Shown here piece by piece: positions 25,410 through 35,816 of a stretch of 63,403 bases of DNA. How positions within the stretch are numbered: the stretch's first letter is position 1; each line of letters begins with the position of its first letter. Both the position numbers and the translations under genes were made by a program. The stretch is taken from contig CAVSFO010000022.1 of NCBI GenBank assembly GCA_963727245.1, positions 1-63,403 of the forward strand. Reading direction: 5' to 3'. The notes below the pieces were generated by a model. It was not told the DNA's origin. It did no database searches and saw only the letters and a program-made list of their open reading frames with translations. Source of the stretch: JBKQVT01 sp963727245 (lineage in GTDB: Bacteria > Planctomycetota > Planctomycetia > Pirellulales > Thermoguttaceae).

Positions 25410-27525
25410 CCCACGTTTGATCGAAACCGACGGCTTCCCTTTCGTCTTTCTTTCTCACCTTGCCGAGCGCGAAAGCTGGCGGAAGGAGATTCACCGTCCC
25501 GTCTACCACGTTCATAAATGGTGGGCGAAGCGGCTCGGCTCAGTGTTTCGAGGCATTTTGCTCGGCAGCGTCCTGCCCGAGCAAGCAGACCTGGCCGCTG
25601 AGTTCTACCGCAACTGCGAACATGCAGGCCGAGTCGTTTTCGACCCGTTCATGGGCTCAGGGACCACGATCGGTGAAGCACACAAGCTCGGCATGGTGGC
25701 GTTGGGACTTGACATCAATCCCGTTGCCGTCGAAGCCGTCCGCACCGCCCTCGGACCACTGGATCGCAAGCGCCTGAAAGATGCCTTCGCAACCTTGTCC
25801 GAGACCGTCGGCCGGCGCATCCGCAACATCTATCAATCGATTGACTCACGCGGACGGGCCTGCGACGTCCTCTATTATTTTTGGGTCATGCAGGCATGTT
25901 GTCCCAATTGCGAGCAGGCGGTTGACCTTTTTCCTTCTTATGTCATTGCGCGAAATGCCCGTCCGGACCGAAAGCCGGAGGTTCAAATCGTCTGTCCGCA
26001 ATGCGGTGATGTTTTTCCCGGCGTCAGGGGAGATGAAGCCGTCGCCTGCCGCCGCTGTCGGCACGTCTTCGACCCCGGAACAGGGCCTGCCTCTGGAGCA
26101 CGGGCAACGTGCCCCCAGTGCGCCTCGGTGTTCTCCATTCTCAAGGCCGTTGGAAGACGCCCGACGCGGCCCGATTTTCGACTCTACGGAAAGCTTGTTC
26201 TGACCGGCGAAGGCAACAAGGAATATTTGGCTGCGACAAGCGACGACCACGAGGCTTACCAGGACTGTACTCACCGGCTTCGCGAAGCTCTTCGCGACGG
26301 GACCGTCACTCTGCCGGATATGGCCCTCCAGCACGGTTACAACACGCGGCAGGCGATGGGTTACGGCTTCACCAATTGGCGCGACTTCTTCAATGACCGC
26401 CACCTCTTAACACTTGGGTGGTTGCACGCTGCGATTTCCAAGATTCCCGACGCTTCGACCCGCCGCGCGCTGCTTACCCTGTTTTCCGGGGTTCTCGAAT
26501 TCAACAACCTTTTCGCGTCCTACAAAGGCGAGGGCACGGGGGCGGTGCGCCACATGTTCTCGCACCACATTCTGAAGCCCGAGCGCACGCCGATTGAGGC
26601 AAACCCCTGGGGGACCTCCAAGAGTTCAGGAGCTTTCTGCAATCTCTTTCGCAGCCGTCTGCTCCGCGCCGTCGAATACCGCGAAGCGCCGACCGAGATC
26701 AACGGCAGAAGCGGCGCTGGCCGCGTTTGCTCGCGGCCTTTCACCGGGAGGGTGGCAGAACAGTGGCCCCCGCGAGGCGAATTGGGAGACCGGGAAATCT
26801 ATCTCTCCTGCGCCGACAGCGCGACAACCGGTCTCCCCGCCAAGAGCGTGGACCTAGTCGTCACCGACCCGCCGTTCTTTGATAACGTGCATTACTCCGA
26901 ACTGGCCGACTTCTTCTTTGCGTGGCAAAGGCTGCACTCAGGGGACGCGACGGCGAAACTGGCCACGACGCGCCACGCCTCCGAAGTCCAGGATGTTGAT
27001 GCGGACCGTTTTGCCGCCAAACTGCAGGCCGTGTTCCGCGAATGCCACCGCGTCCTGAAAGATGACGGCCTGTTGGCGTTCAGTTATCATCACTCCCGTG
27101 ACGATGGATGGCAGTCGCTGGCCGAGGCAGTCCTGGGCGCAGGATTTATCGTCGTCAATTCGCATCCCGTCAAGGCCGAGATGTCGGTGGCGACCCCCAA
27201 GTCGCAGGCCAAAGAACCGATCCAACTCGACATCATCCTGGTTTGCCGGAAGCAGGCCTTTGTTGGGGACCGCCCCGTTTCCCGTATTCAGGAAGCGCTT
27301 TCCAGCGCGCGTGCCAAACTGTCACGCTTGGCGGACGAAGGATTCTCCCTGTCCCGCAATGACCGAAAGATCGTCTTTTTCGGCCAACTTCTGACGGCGA
27401 TATCTGCCCCGGCGGACCTTGCGTCCGTCGTCGGCCAGGTCGCTGGCGAGTTGGAGTCCCCTGGTGAGCCACGCCCTCGTCGTCGCAAAGGCCTCCAGCA
27501 AGGCCTGCTATTTGAAGAAACTTAG
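25396..27525 (+). CDS. DNA methyltransferase, DUF1156-like, with zinc-ribbon insert
   Basis: About 709 residues. The N-terminus has HKWWAKRLGSVFRG, resembling the DUF1156 signature, then the SAM loop VFDPFMGSGTTIGEA. A cysteine-rich insert with four CxxC knuckles (CPNC, CPQC, CRRC, CPQC) spans about residues 165-265. The catalytic motif VVTDPPFFDNVHYSELADFF lies near residue 490, followed by LKDDGLLAFSYHH. The DPPF motif suggests amino-group methylation (N6-adenine or N4-cytosine). The start is ATG 25396, with GTG 25387 possible. It is coupled to the preceding nuclease gene and probably protects against it. Confidence 0.85.
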   Translation: MPDRNPRLIETDGFPFVFLSHLAERESWRKEIHRPVYHVHKWWAKRLGSVFRGILLGSVLPEQADLAAEFYRNCEHAGRVVFDPFMGSGTTIGEAHKLGMVALGLDINPVAVEAVRTALGPLDRKRLKDAFATLSETVGRRIRNIYQSIDSRGRACDVLYYFWVMQACCPNCEQAVDLFPSYVIARNARPDRKPEVQIVCPQCGDVFPGVRGDEAVACRRCRHVFDPGTGPASGARATCPQCASVFSILKAVGRRPTRPDFRLYGKLVLTGEGNKEYLAATSDDHEAYQDCTHRLREALRDGTVTLPDMALQHGYNTRQAMGYGFTNWRDFFNDRHLLTLGWLHAAISKIPDASTRRALLTLFSGVLEFNNLFASYKGEGTGAVRHMFSHHILKPERTPIEANPWGTSKSSGAFCNLFRSRLLRAVEYREAPTEINGRSGAGRVCSRPFTGRVAEQWPPRGELGDREIYLSCADSATTGLPAKSVDLVVTDPPFFDNVHYSELADFFFAWQRLHSGDATAKLATTRHASEVQDVDADRFAAKLQAVFRECHRVLKDDGLLAFSYHHSRDDGWQSLAEAVLGAGFIVVNSHPVKAEMSVATPKSQAKEPIQLDIILVCRKQAFVGDRPVSRIQEALSSARAKLSRLADEGFSLSRNDRKIVFFGQLLTAISAPADLASVVGQVAGELESPGEPRPRRRKGLQQGLLFEET

Positions 27526-27548
27526 TGAGCCGGCTTCCTTTGCTCGCT

Positions 27549-27661
27549 CCCCAAGCCCACGCCTCTGCGGCCGGTGGGAGAGGCGCCGGAGAAGATGCCG
27601 CTTGCCGCTTCCCTTCCCACCGGCCGCAGCCGGTGGGCTTGGGGGCAAGTGGGACGGTTTT
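27549..27661. repeat. CCG inverted-repeat element, copy 4
   Basis: Same family and orientation as copy 3: it starts ccccaagcccacgcctctg, ends cttcccaccggccgcagcc and continues with the shared flank gggcaagtgggacggttt. It starts 24 bp after the methyltransferase stop and ends just before the ExeA-like gene stop. Confidence 0.85.
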
Positions 27662-27667
27662 TCGCGC

Positions 27668-28490
27668 CTATTCCGGCACGACCGTCACCAACTCCTCGCA
27701 GACGGCCTCGATCTGGTCGGCCGTGATCGTCCCTCGCTCCTCGGCAAAACCGATCAAGAGCGCCAAGTCGCAGAGGCGATTGATCCGCCGGGCAATGCCG
27801 TGCGTCAGGTCGTGCAGGGCGGTCGAGGGCCTCCGGCTCGAAGATCGGCTGCACGGCGCCCGCCATCCGCAGGCGATGGTTCACGTAGGCTGCCGTCTCC
27901 TCCTCGTTGAAGGGGCGCAGCAGGCATTTCACCCCCAGCCGCTCTTCCAACTGCGGGATGCGCGCGAACGTGGTCAAGAGTGCCGGCTGGCCGGCCAGCA
28001 GCAGCGTCAGGCCCGGCTGACGGTCGGGCTGGAAATTCATCAGCAACCGCAGGGCTTCCAGGGTATGGCCGTTGTCCAGCAGTTGCGCCTCGTCGATGAC
28101 CAGGACGGCGTGGCGGCCGAGGCGGGTGTTGTCGGCCAACGCGCGCTCGATGCGGAGCACGCTCTCATGCACGCCCGCGGCGGCGGAAAGCGTGTTGGAG
28201 CCGTCCAGCTCATCGGCCAAGTAGGCCAGCAGCTCGGCGGTGGCCATTTGCGGAAAGACCAGGTGAACGAAGGGGGCGAAGCTTTCGCCCAGCACGGTCC
28301 GCAGCATATTGGCCAACAGCGTCTTGCCGGAGCCCGAGGCGCCGGCCAGGAGCGCGCCGCCGCGACGGTTCTCGACGGCATAGCGCAATTTCAACAGGGC
28401 GGCCTGGTGCGACTCGCCCGGATAGTAGAACTGCGGATCGGCATTGTTCTCGAAAGGCTTCTGCCGAAGTTGCCAATAGGATTCGTACAT
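27668..28490 (-). CDS. ExeA-like AAA ATPase (one frameshift)
   Basis: About 273 residues after correcting one extra base near 27820. It starts MYESYWQLRQKPFENN, typical of the ExeA/general secretion AAA family. Walker A is LLAGASGSGKTLLAN and Walker B is HAVLVIDEAQLLDN; sensor-type LLLAGQPALLTTF follows, and the end reads GIARRINRLCDLALLIG in the corrected frame. GGTGG precedes the ATG, and the gene starts seven bases after the CpsD-like gene ends. In planctomycetes such ATPases accompany exopolysaccharide export genes; the exact role is unknown. Confidence 0.85.
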
Positions 28491-28497
28491 GGTCCAC

Positions 28498-29867
28498 CTA
28501 CGAGCGGACAAAGTTTTGGATGACGCCGATTTGCACTACGCCGGCGGCGCTGAGGCCGGCTTGGACTTCCGCCAAACGCTCCGCGCTGGTCGTGCGGAGG
28601 TTGTGGATCACGATGGCCGCATCCAGGCCGCTGCCGCTGCCCAGAGCGGGCAGGCCGGCCGCGCAGCGGTCTTGCAGAGGCCCTGCGTCCACCAGGATGA
28701 AGTCGTAATGTTGCTTGAGCACGTCGAGGCTGGCGGCCAGGCCCGTCTCCAGGCCGGCGCCGCTGCCGGCACTGTTGTCGCCGCCGTCACCGGCGGACGG
28801 CTTCACTGCGGGCAGCACCGCCAGCCGGTCCGCCGTCGAGTCGATGATCACTTCCTCCAGGGGCAACCGCCCTGCCAGCACCTCTTCCCAGCCCGCCTGG
28901 GGCGCCATGCCCAGCCGCCGGGCCAACTGCGGATCGTCGAAGGCGGCGTCGGCCAGCAGCACGCGGAAGCCGCGTTGGGCCAGCAGCCGCGCCGCGCAGA
29001 GCAGCATGGTCGTGGCGCCGTCGCCGGCGCGGCATCCGCCCACCGCCAGCACCTTGTGGTCGCTTGCGGCGGCGGCCAGCAGCGTCGGCCAATTCCCCCA
29101 TTTGCCGCGCCGCGACCGCCTGCAACTGCGCAGATCCGCGGCCAGACGAAATGATCGACTTGCAGCATCGGCTGCCACGACGCCAGTGCCGCCGGCAACG
29201 CCGGCAGTTTTTCCCCGGCGTCGCACACCGCCGAATCCTCGGGCTCGTCCGACTCCGGCGGCCAGACGCTCAGCGGAGAAGGCGGCACGACCGCCTCGGC
29301 GACGGCGGCCAATTCCGCGACGGCGACCGCCTCCTGTTCGGGCGGCGCCGAGTGGTCTTTCTCAGCGGCGGCGTCGGTCTCCTGAGGGTGCGCCACGGCG
29401 TTGCAGAAGAAGTGCTCATCGCGGCGCGGCAGCTCGGTTTCCCTGGGAGGAAGCAGCGGCACCCGATCGGGCGCCGGCGGCAGCGTCACCTGCGGCGGCG
29501 GGGCAACCACCCTCTGCGGTCGTGCACCGGCCCAGGCCGGAGGCCGCACCAGTCCCAGCGTCTCGCGGGCGGACACCGACCTGGCCCGCGGCAACACCGC
29601 CGCGGCCGATTGGTCCGCGGATCTCGCCAGGTTGGTGAACAGCCGCTCCATCGAGGCTGTCGTCGGCCCCTGCACGGCCGCGGCCGTCCGCAGACTAACG
29701 CGGGGCTCGGCGACCATCGTTGGGGCCGACTCCGGGACCACGGGCGGCATCTCCGCCGGGGCTTCGTCGCGCGGGGCCGGCGGGTCGACGACCGGCGACT
29801 GCGTGGCTTCCTGGGCGGTGCCCCCGCGCGAATAAGCTCGAATAAAGGCTTGGTCCAGGGCGGTCAT
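28498..29867 (-). CDS. CpsD/Wzc-like ATPase with degenerate P-loop (two frameshifts)
   Basis: About 455 residues. The first 230 are a proline-, alanine- and glutamate-rich disordered region. The C-terminal domain resembles bacterial tyrosine kinases/ParA-type ATPases of capsule synthesis: VLAVGGCRAGDGATTMLL sits at the P-loop, FRVLLADAAFDDPQLARRLG at the A' position, and DFILVDAGPL at the Walker B. The Walker A lysine is replaced by alanine (GDGAT in place of GxGK), so ATP hydrolysis is doubtful. Frame breaks near 29131 and 29088 bracket the short middle piece LQAVAARQMGELAD. The start overlaps the upstream gene stop by ATGA. Confidence 0.75.
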
Positions 29868-30781
29868 GGATGGTCCTGGTTGGGGGAAATGGGAATAATG
29901 CCGCCGTCAAGCTGCACCGCGCCGTCCGGCGACGATTGTTGCGGAGTTGAGGTCGGCGGAGGAGGATCGCCGCCGGCTTGTGGCGGCGCCCCGCGATTCA
30001 GATCAGGCATCAGCGGACTCACCGGGGCCTGGCTGCCCCGGTAGTCGCCTTGGGCGGCCCCGGGGTAATTGTTGCGCCGGTCGTTACGCTCGTCGGCCTG
30101 GTATATCGGCCGGTCGCCCCACGGAGCGGTTTGTCGCGTATCGGCTGGCGGATTGGCGTCCTGTCGGCCGTCCGTCCCGCTGGCCTGGACCACCGTCGGC
30201 GGCGTCGAATTCGTCGCTACGCCATCTGGCCCCTGGTGGCCGATCGCCATGGGCCGATTCATTCCCACGGTTGCCGGCGGGACGTGATCGGCGACGGCAG
30301 GAAACTGCGAATTGGCGTCCGCCGGCGGCATTTGCATGGGCAGATTGGGCGAGGCCGCAATCACCACCCTGGGCTGAAGGGCCATCGGTCCGCCGGGAAT
30401 CGGGGAGGAGTCGTGGGCCGCCGCGAGTTGCGACCCGCCGCCGTTCCAAGACGGGGCCACGTCGGCGTCCGGCGCCGGCGGGCTGTTGTACTGCGAAAAT
30501 TCGCCCTCGCCCGGCTTCGGTTGCGATTTCTTCGCCAGGGTGAACGGCAGGATGGCCGCCACCACCAAGAGGAGGCCTCCGCCGATGATAATTTTGTTCG
30601 CCAACGACTGGCTGATCATTCGCCCCTCGGTGCCGATGGTGTGCTCCTCCAGCAGCGACTCAGGATCATCGGCATCATCGTCGTCAAGATCCGGGATTTG
30701 CGCCAACAGCGTCGCTGGCGAGCGAGTAGATAACTGGGCAAGATGCGAAGCTTGCGTTGTGGCAATTGAGTGCTGGACCAT
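29864..30781 (-). CDS. Proline-rich single-span membrane protein of polysaccharide cluster
   Basis: 305 residues from ATG 30781 (MVQHSIATTQASHLAQ). An acidic stretch (PDLDDDDADDPESLLEEH) precedes one membrane segment (IIIGGGLLLVVAAILPFTLA, about residues 58-77), then a long Pro/Gln/Asn/Gly-rich periplasmic tail. No domain is recognised. It overlaps the CpsD-like gene by ATGA, and that gene is followed by the ExeA-like ATPase, so the three form one operon. A scaffold linking the cytoplasmic ATPases to the envelope is an inference from context. Confidence 0.7.
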   Translation of the reverse strand: MVQHSIATTQASHLAQLSTRSPATLLAQIPDLDDDDADDPESLLEEHTIGTEGRMISQSLANKIIIGGGLLLVVAAILPFTLAKKSQPKPGEGEFSQYNSPPAPDADVAPSWNGGGSQLAAAHDSSPIPGGPMALQPRVVIAASPNLPMQMPPADANSQFPAVADHVPPATVGMNRPMAIGHQGPDGVATNSTPPTVVQASGTDGRQDANPPADTRQTAPWGDRPIYQADERNDRRNNYPGAAQGDYRGSQAPVSPLMPDLNRGAPPQAGGDPPPPTSTPQQSSPDGAVQLDGGIIPISPNQDHP

Positions 30782-31174
30782 GTTTCTTTCACCGGCCGAA
30801 GCGGGGGTTACATCGCATCGCGACAGGCCGGGGCTTCCTTTCCGAGGATTCTTCTGGCCATTGATTCGCGCATGGAGCACCCGTGGCGATCTATGGCATG
30901 GTAGTTATCGGTTCCGATTGCGTTGATCTTGAGCATTAACGCGAGTATGCCGGTTAAGTAAAACGGGCAAAGCATATCCGAACAGATGCCGTAGAAAGTT
31001 GTAGGTCAGGCACCCCGCGCCTGACATGCCACGGATCCTGGGGGCCTTATGTCAGGCACGGAGTGCCTGACATACAACTACAAATACACCGCTTGCGACA
31101 GATCGACACTACACTCTCCAGGAGGGAGAGGGGGTGAACCTTGACACTGGGTAAAATGCCGCTACGATGGGAGC
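30782..31174. repeat. 393-bp divergent intergenic region with TCAGGCAC hairpin element
   Basis: It holds an inverted repeat at 30998-31078: left arm gttgtaggtcaggcacc, right arm agtgcctgacatacaac, each arm with its own inner hairpin. A diverged ctctccaggagggagag hairpin lies at 31112-31128. The stretch 30880-30995 is AT-richer and may hold promoters for the two divergent genes, but no boxes are clear. Confidence 0.7.
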
Positions 31175-32481
<1,307 letters not shown>

Positions 32482-32519
32482 GTTGCGTTGAGTGGAGCAG
32501 TCGACACGCGGAGTATGCC

Positions 32520-34191
32520 GTGAAAACAAGCACGCATCGCGAAGATTCGCTCTCCTGGCCCTGGCAATCGCTCTGACCCTGGCCGCGTGTGCCCCGGCGG
32601 CCGACCCGCGCCGGCGCCCGGCGGCGACGTGACGGTCTATCGCTTCGCCGGCGACCGGCTGAGCTGGGTCTATGGGCTGAAAATCAACGGCGCGGACGTG
32701 CCCGTGACGGCCTTGCCCAACATCGATGCGGCGGCCTGCCAGCGGATTGTGGCCGGGTACGACAAGCTGCCGGCGCAGTGCCGGGTGCCGTTGAAGTTCG
32801 TGGGGCTTCACTACGCGCATCTTGCCGCCGCGGGAAAACTTCAGGTCGAGCTGACCGCCTCGGAGCCCGTCCGCGATTTCACGATCCATCCGAAACGCCG
32901 AGCGATCCAGGCGGCGGCCGACGGCCGCGTGCTCCGCTTCACGATCGACCAGCGCGAGCCGCGCTATTTCATCGTCGAGGTCAACGACCTGCCGCCGTGC
33001 TGCCTGATCGTTGATCCGCCCGAAGAGGGCGCCCCTTCGCCCACGGCGGACGGCGTCGTCAACGCCGCCCAATTTCTGACCGATGCCACCGGCAAGCTCG
33101 ATCAGACCGGCGGTTTTGCCCTGGCGATTGCGGCCGTCAACGGCACCGGCAAGACGCTGTACGTTCCGCCCGGAATCTACCTGACCGACACGATCAAGAT
33201 TCAGCAGGCGTCGGACCTGGGCATCTACCTGGCGCCGGGCTGCCTGATCCGCATCAAGACCAGTCCGCGCGGCGAGAACCGCCACGCGCAGGGCATCTTG
33301 ATCGAGAGGAGCAAGCGGATTACGATCTCCGGCCGCGGCTGCCTCGATCAGCAGGCCTACGAGAACTTCACCGGCGGCAACCGCTACAACCATCTGACCG
33401 CCGACGATTACCGGGTGCCGGTCATTTCCCAGGCCCCCGTGCTGATCCTGCGGTCGCAGGACGTCACGGTCCGCGACTTGACGGTGCGCAACGGCAGGAA
33501 CTGGAACGTCAACGTCGTGGGCTGCGACCGGGTCACGCTGCGCCGCTGCAAGGTTCTCACCCCGCCCGCCTGCGTGCCCGAGTTCACCGACGGCATCGAC
33601 GTGGTGAGCACCGACGGCCTGACGATCGACGGCTACTTCGCCTACTGCAACGACGACTGTTTCGCTTGGGGCAACACGATGTGTTTTGCCGGTCCGCTCT
33701 TGGACTTGGCCCAATCGCGGGAGCTGAGCCATTGCGTGGTGCGCGGCATGGTCGGCTGGAACCCGCGGGCCAACGGCATTCGCTTCGGCGAGTGGGGCAC
33801 CAGCAGCAAGGTGGGCATTCGCGACATCCGCTTCGAGAATTGCGATTTCTGCGGCATGTACGCCTCGGGCCTTTTCATCGGCAGCCTGGTGCAGGACCCC
33901 AAGTCTCCGCAGCCGCCCAGCTACGGGACGCTGAAGTTCGTCGATTGCGGCTTCGACTGCGACCGCGTCGTGCGTTATGTGTTTCTGATGAAGAAGGTGC
34001 GGATCGAGCGGCTCGAACTGGTCAATGTGGCCGTCAACGTCGCTAATAAGAGGTCGGTCTTCGAGGGCCTCGCCGACGGCGCGATCGGCCGGCTGGTCTT
34101 CCGCAATCTCAGCGTCGGGGGCAAGAAAGTCAGCAATCTCAAGGAGGCGGACATCCACGTGAAGAACGTGGCAGCGGTGATTGTCGAGTAG
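32520..34191 (+). CDS. GH28/polygalacturonase-like beta-helix lipoprotein (two frameshifts)
   Basis: A right-handed beta-helix protein. The core has TLYVPPGIYLTDTIKI, ITISGRGCLDQQAYENF, the metal-free GH28-like acidic positions FTDGIDVVSTDGLTID and YCNDDCFAWGN, and GWNPRANGIRFGEWG. The intact frame opens at GTG 32587. Two missing bases (near 32540 and 32608) would extend it to GTG 32520, reading VKTSTHR and then RFALLALAIALTLAAC, a lipoprotein signal with lipobox LAAC, preceded by GGAG. I used this start. It probably acts on uronate-containing polysaccharide at the cell surface. The family is supported by pattern; the substrate is unknown. Confidence 0.75.
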
Positions 34192-34200
34192 CCGCATAAC

Positions 34201-34319
34201 CGTTCACGGCCCGTTCTCGGCGCTCATAACACTAGCCCGAAGCGCAAGCGAGGGTGCGCCACGGTCGGCCGTCGTTCCTCCCTCGCTTGCGCTTCGGGCC
34301 GGTTTTCATGCTGTGAACG
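34201..34319. repeat. Inverted repeat with AGCCCGAAGCGCAAGCGAGGG arms
   Basis: Inner arms gcccgaagcgcaagcgagg (34235-34253) and cctcgcttgcgcttcgggc face each other across about 25 bases; outer arms cgttcac and gtgaacg add a further pairing. It directly follows the beta-helix gene and could act as a transcription barrier. Confidence 0.8.
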
Positions 34320-34341
34320 ATTGCGGTATTGGGCGGCGCAA

Positions 34342-34385
34342 GGGGACAGTCCCATTTTCGTCGGACGAAAATTGGGACAGTCCCC
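34342..34385. repeat. GGGGACAGTCCC element, copy D (minimal 44-bp form)
   Basis: Nearly identical to copy B: arms ggggacagtcccattttcgt and acgaaaattgggacagtcccc. It lies 45 bp before the MFS transporter start. Confidence 0.85.
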
Positions 34386-34430
34386 AGGCCGGTTGACAGG
34401 CCGCCGCGAGAACGTCACAATAGCCGGCCT

Positions 34431-35756
34431 ATGGCTTCCCAGTCGGCAGCCAGCAGGGCGAGTGTGCGGATCCCCGGGGCCTGGCCCGCGCTGCTGTTGC
34501 TGCTCTCGATGAACCTGTTCAACTATATCGACCGCCAGGTCTTGGCGGCCGTCGAGCCGCAAATCCGCCACGACCTGCTCCATGCCGGCCAGCACGATCT
34601 CCATGCCCGCACCATGACCGGCCTGCTCTCCACGGCCTTCCTCGTCGCCTACATGGTCGCCTCGCCGCTGTTCGGCTGGCTCGGCGAGCGGCGGTCGCGA
34701 TGGCGGCTCATCGCCATCGGCATCGGGCTCTGGAGCCTGGCCAGCGGCGCCAGCGGGCTGGCCCACACCTTTGTCATTCTCCTGCTGACGCGCTGCCTGG
34801 TGGGCGTCGGCGAGGCCGCCTACGGACCGGTGGCCCCGACGATCATCGCCGATTTCTACCCCGTGGCCAAGCGCGGGCAAGTGCTGTCGTGGTTCTACAT
34901 GGCGATCCCCGTCGGCAGCGCCCTGGGCTACGTGCTGGGCGGCTATGTGGCCGCCATGAACCGCGACGCCCAAAGCTGGCGGTGGGCGTTCTACGCCGTC
35001 GTGATTCCCGGCTTGCTGCTGGGGCTCTGGTCGTTGGGAATGCGCGAGCCGCATTTCGGCCAGTCCGAAAACCTCGCCCCCCAGCCCCGCCGCCACCGCC
35101 AGTGGAAGGACTATCGCACGCTGCTGCAGACGCCCTCCTACGTGCTCTGCACGCTGGGGATGACGGCCATGACGTTCGCCGTCGGCGCCTTGGGATGGTG
35201 GATGTCCGACTACCTGGAGTCGCGCCACGTCCCTTGGGTGTGGGGGAAAATCGAGCCCGTGGCCTTCTTCGGCCTGCTGACCGCCGTGGCCGGCGTCCTG
35301 GGCACCTTGACCGGGGGAATCGCGGGCGACGCCTGCCGCACGCGCTGGCCCGGCTCCTATTTCCTGGTCTCGGGGGCGACCATGATCGCCTGCGTCCCCT
35401 GCGCGCTGCTGTTCCTGGTGGTGCCTTTCCCGGCGGCCTGGGCGTTCGTCTTCGTCGCCGAATTCCTCCTCTTCTTCAACACCGGACCGACCAACACGAT
35501 CCTGGCCAACGTCGTCCATCCGTCCATCCGCGCCACCGGATTCGGTCTGAACATCCTCATCATTCACACGCTCGGCGACGCCATTTCGCCGCCGCTGGTC
35601 GGCGCCATCGCCGATCGTTACAACCTCAGCGTCGGATTTGTCGCGGTCTCGATCTTCATCTTTCTCGGCGGCGTGCTTTGGCTGTGGGGGGCGCGGCACT
35701 TGGAGGCCGACACCGCCGCTGCCCCGCTGCGATTGGCGCCGGAAAGTGGACCATGA
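34431..35756 (+). CDS. MFS transporter, spinster-like
   Basis: 441 residues, twelve predicted membrane segments. The MFS signatures are FNYIDRQVLAAVEPQIRHDL in TM1, FGWLGERRSRWRLIAIGI between TM2 and TM3, and RCLVGVGEAAYGPVAPTIIADFYP in TM4/5. The NYIDRQ start and GEAAYGPVAPTI pattern match the Spns/spinster group of MFS proteins (sphingolipid- or sugar-related in other organisms). The substrate is unknown. The start is the ATG at 34431; the longer frame upstream reads through a repeat. Confidence 0.87.
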   Translation: MASQSAASRASVRIPGAWPALLLLLSMNLFNYIDRQVLAAVEPQIRHDLLHAGQHDLHARTMTGLLSTAFLVAYMVASPLFGWLGERRSRWRLIAIGIGLWSLASGASGLAHTFVILLLTRCLVGVGEAAYGPVAPTIIADFYPVAKRGQVLSWFYMAIPVGSALGYVLGGYVAAMNRDAQSWRWAFYAVVIPGLLLGLWSLGMREPHFGQSENLAPQPRRHRQWKDYRTLLQTPSYVLCTLGMTAMTFAVGALGWWMSDYLESRHVPWVWGKIEPVAFFGLLTAVAGVLGTLTGGIAGDACRTRWPGSYFLVSGATMIACVPCALLFLVVPFPAAWAFVFVAEFLLFFNTGPTNTILANVVHPSIRATGFGLNILIIHTLGDAISPPLVGAIADRYNLSVGFVAVSIFIFLGGVLWLWGARHLEADTAAAPLRLAPESGP

Positions 35757-35816
35757 ACGTGGAACGCACCAATGCGAAACCGCAAGCGTGCAGCCGGCCA
35801 CTAATCCCTAATCCCT

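Noticed and set aside
31100..31174. Possible TPP riboswitch before thiC (gaacc...tgggtaaaatgcc)
   Set aside because: It lacks the CTGAGA box and the paired helices of the THI element; the partial match is short enough for chance.
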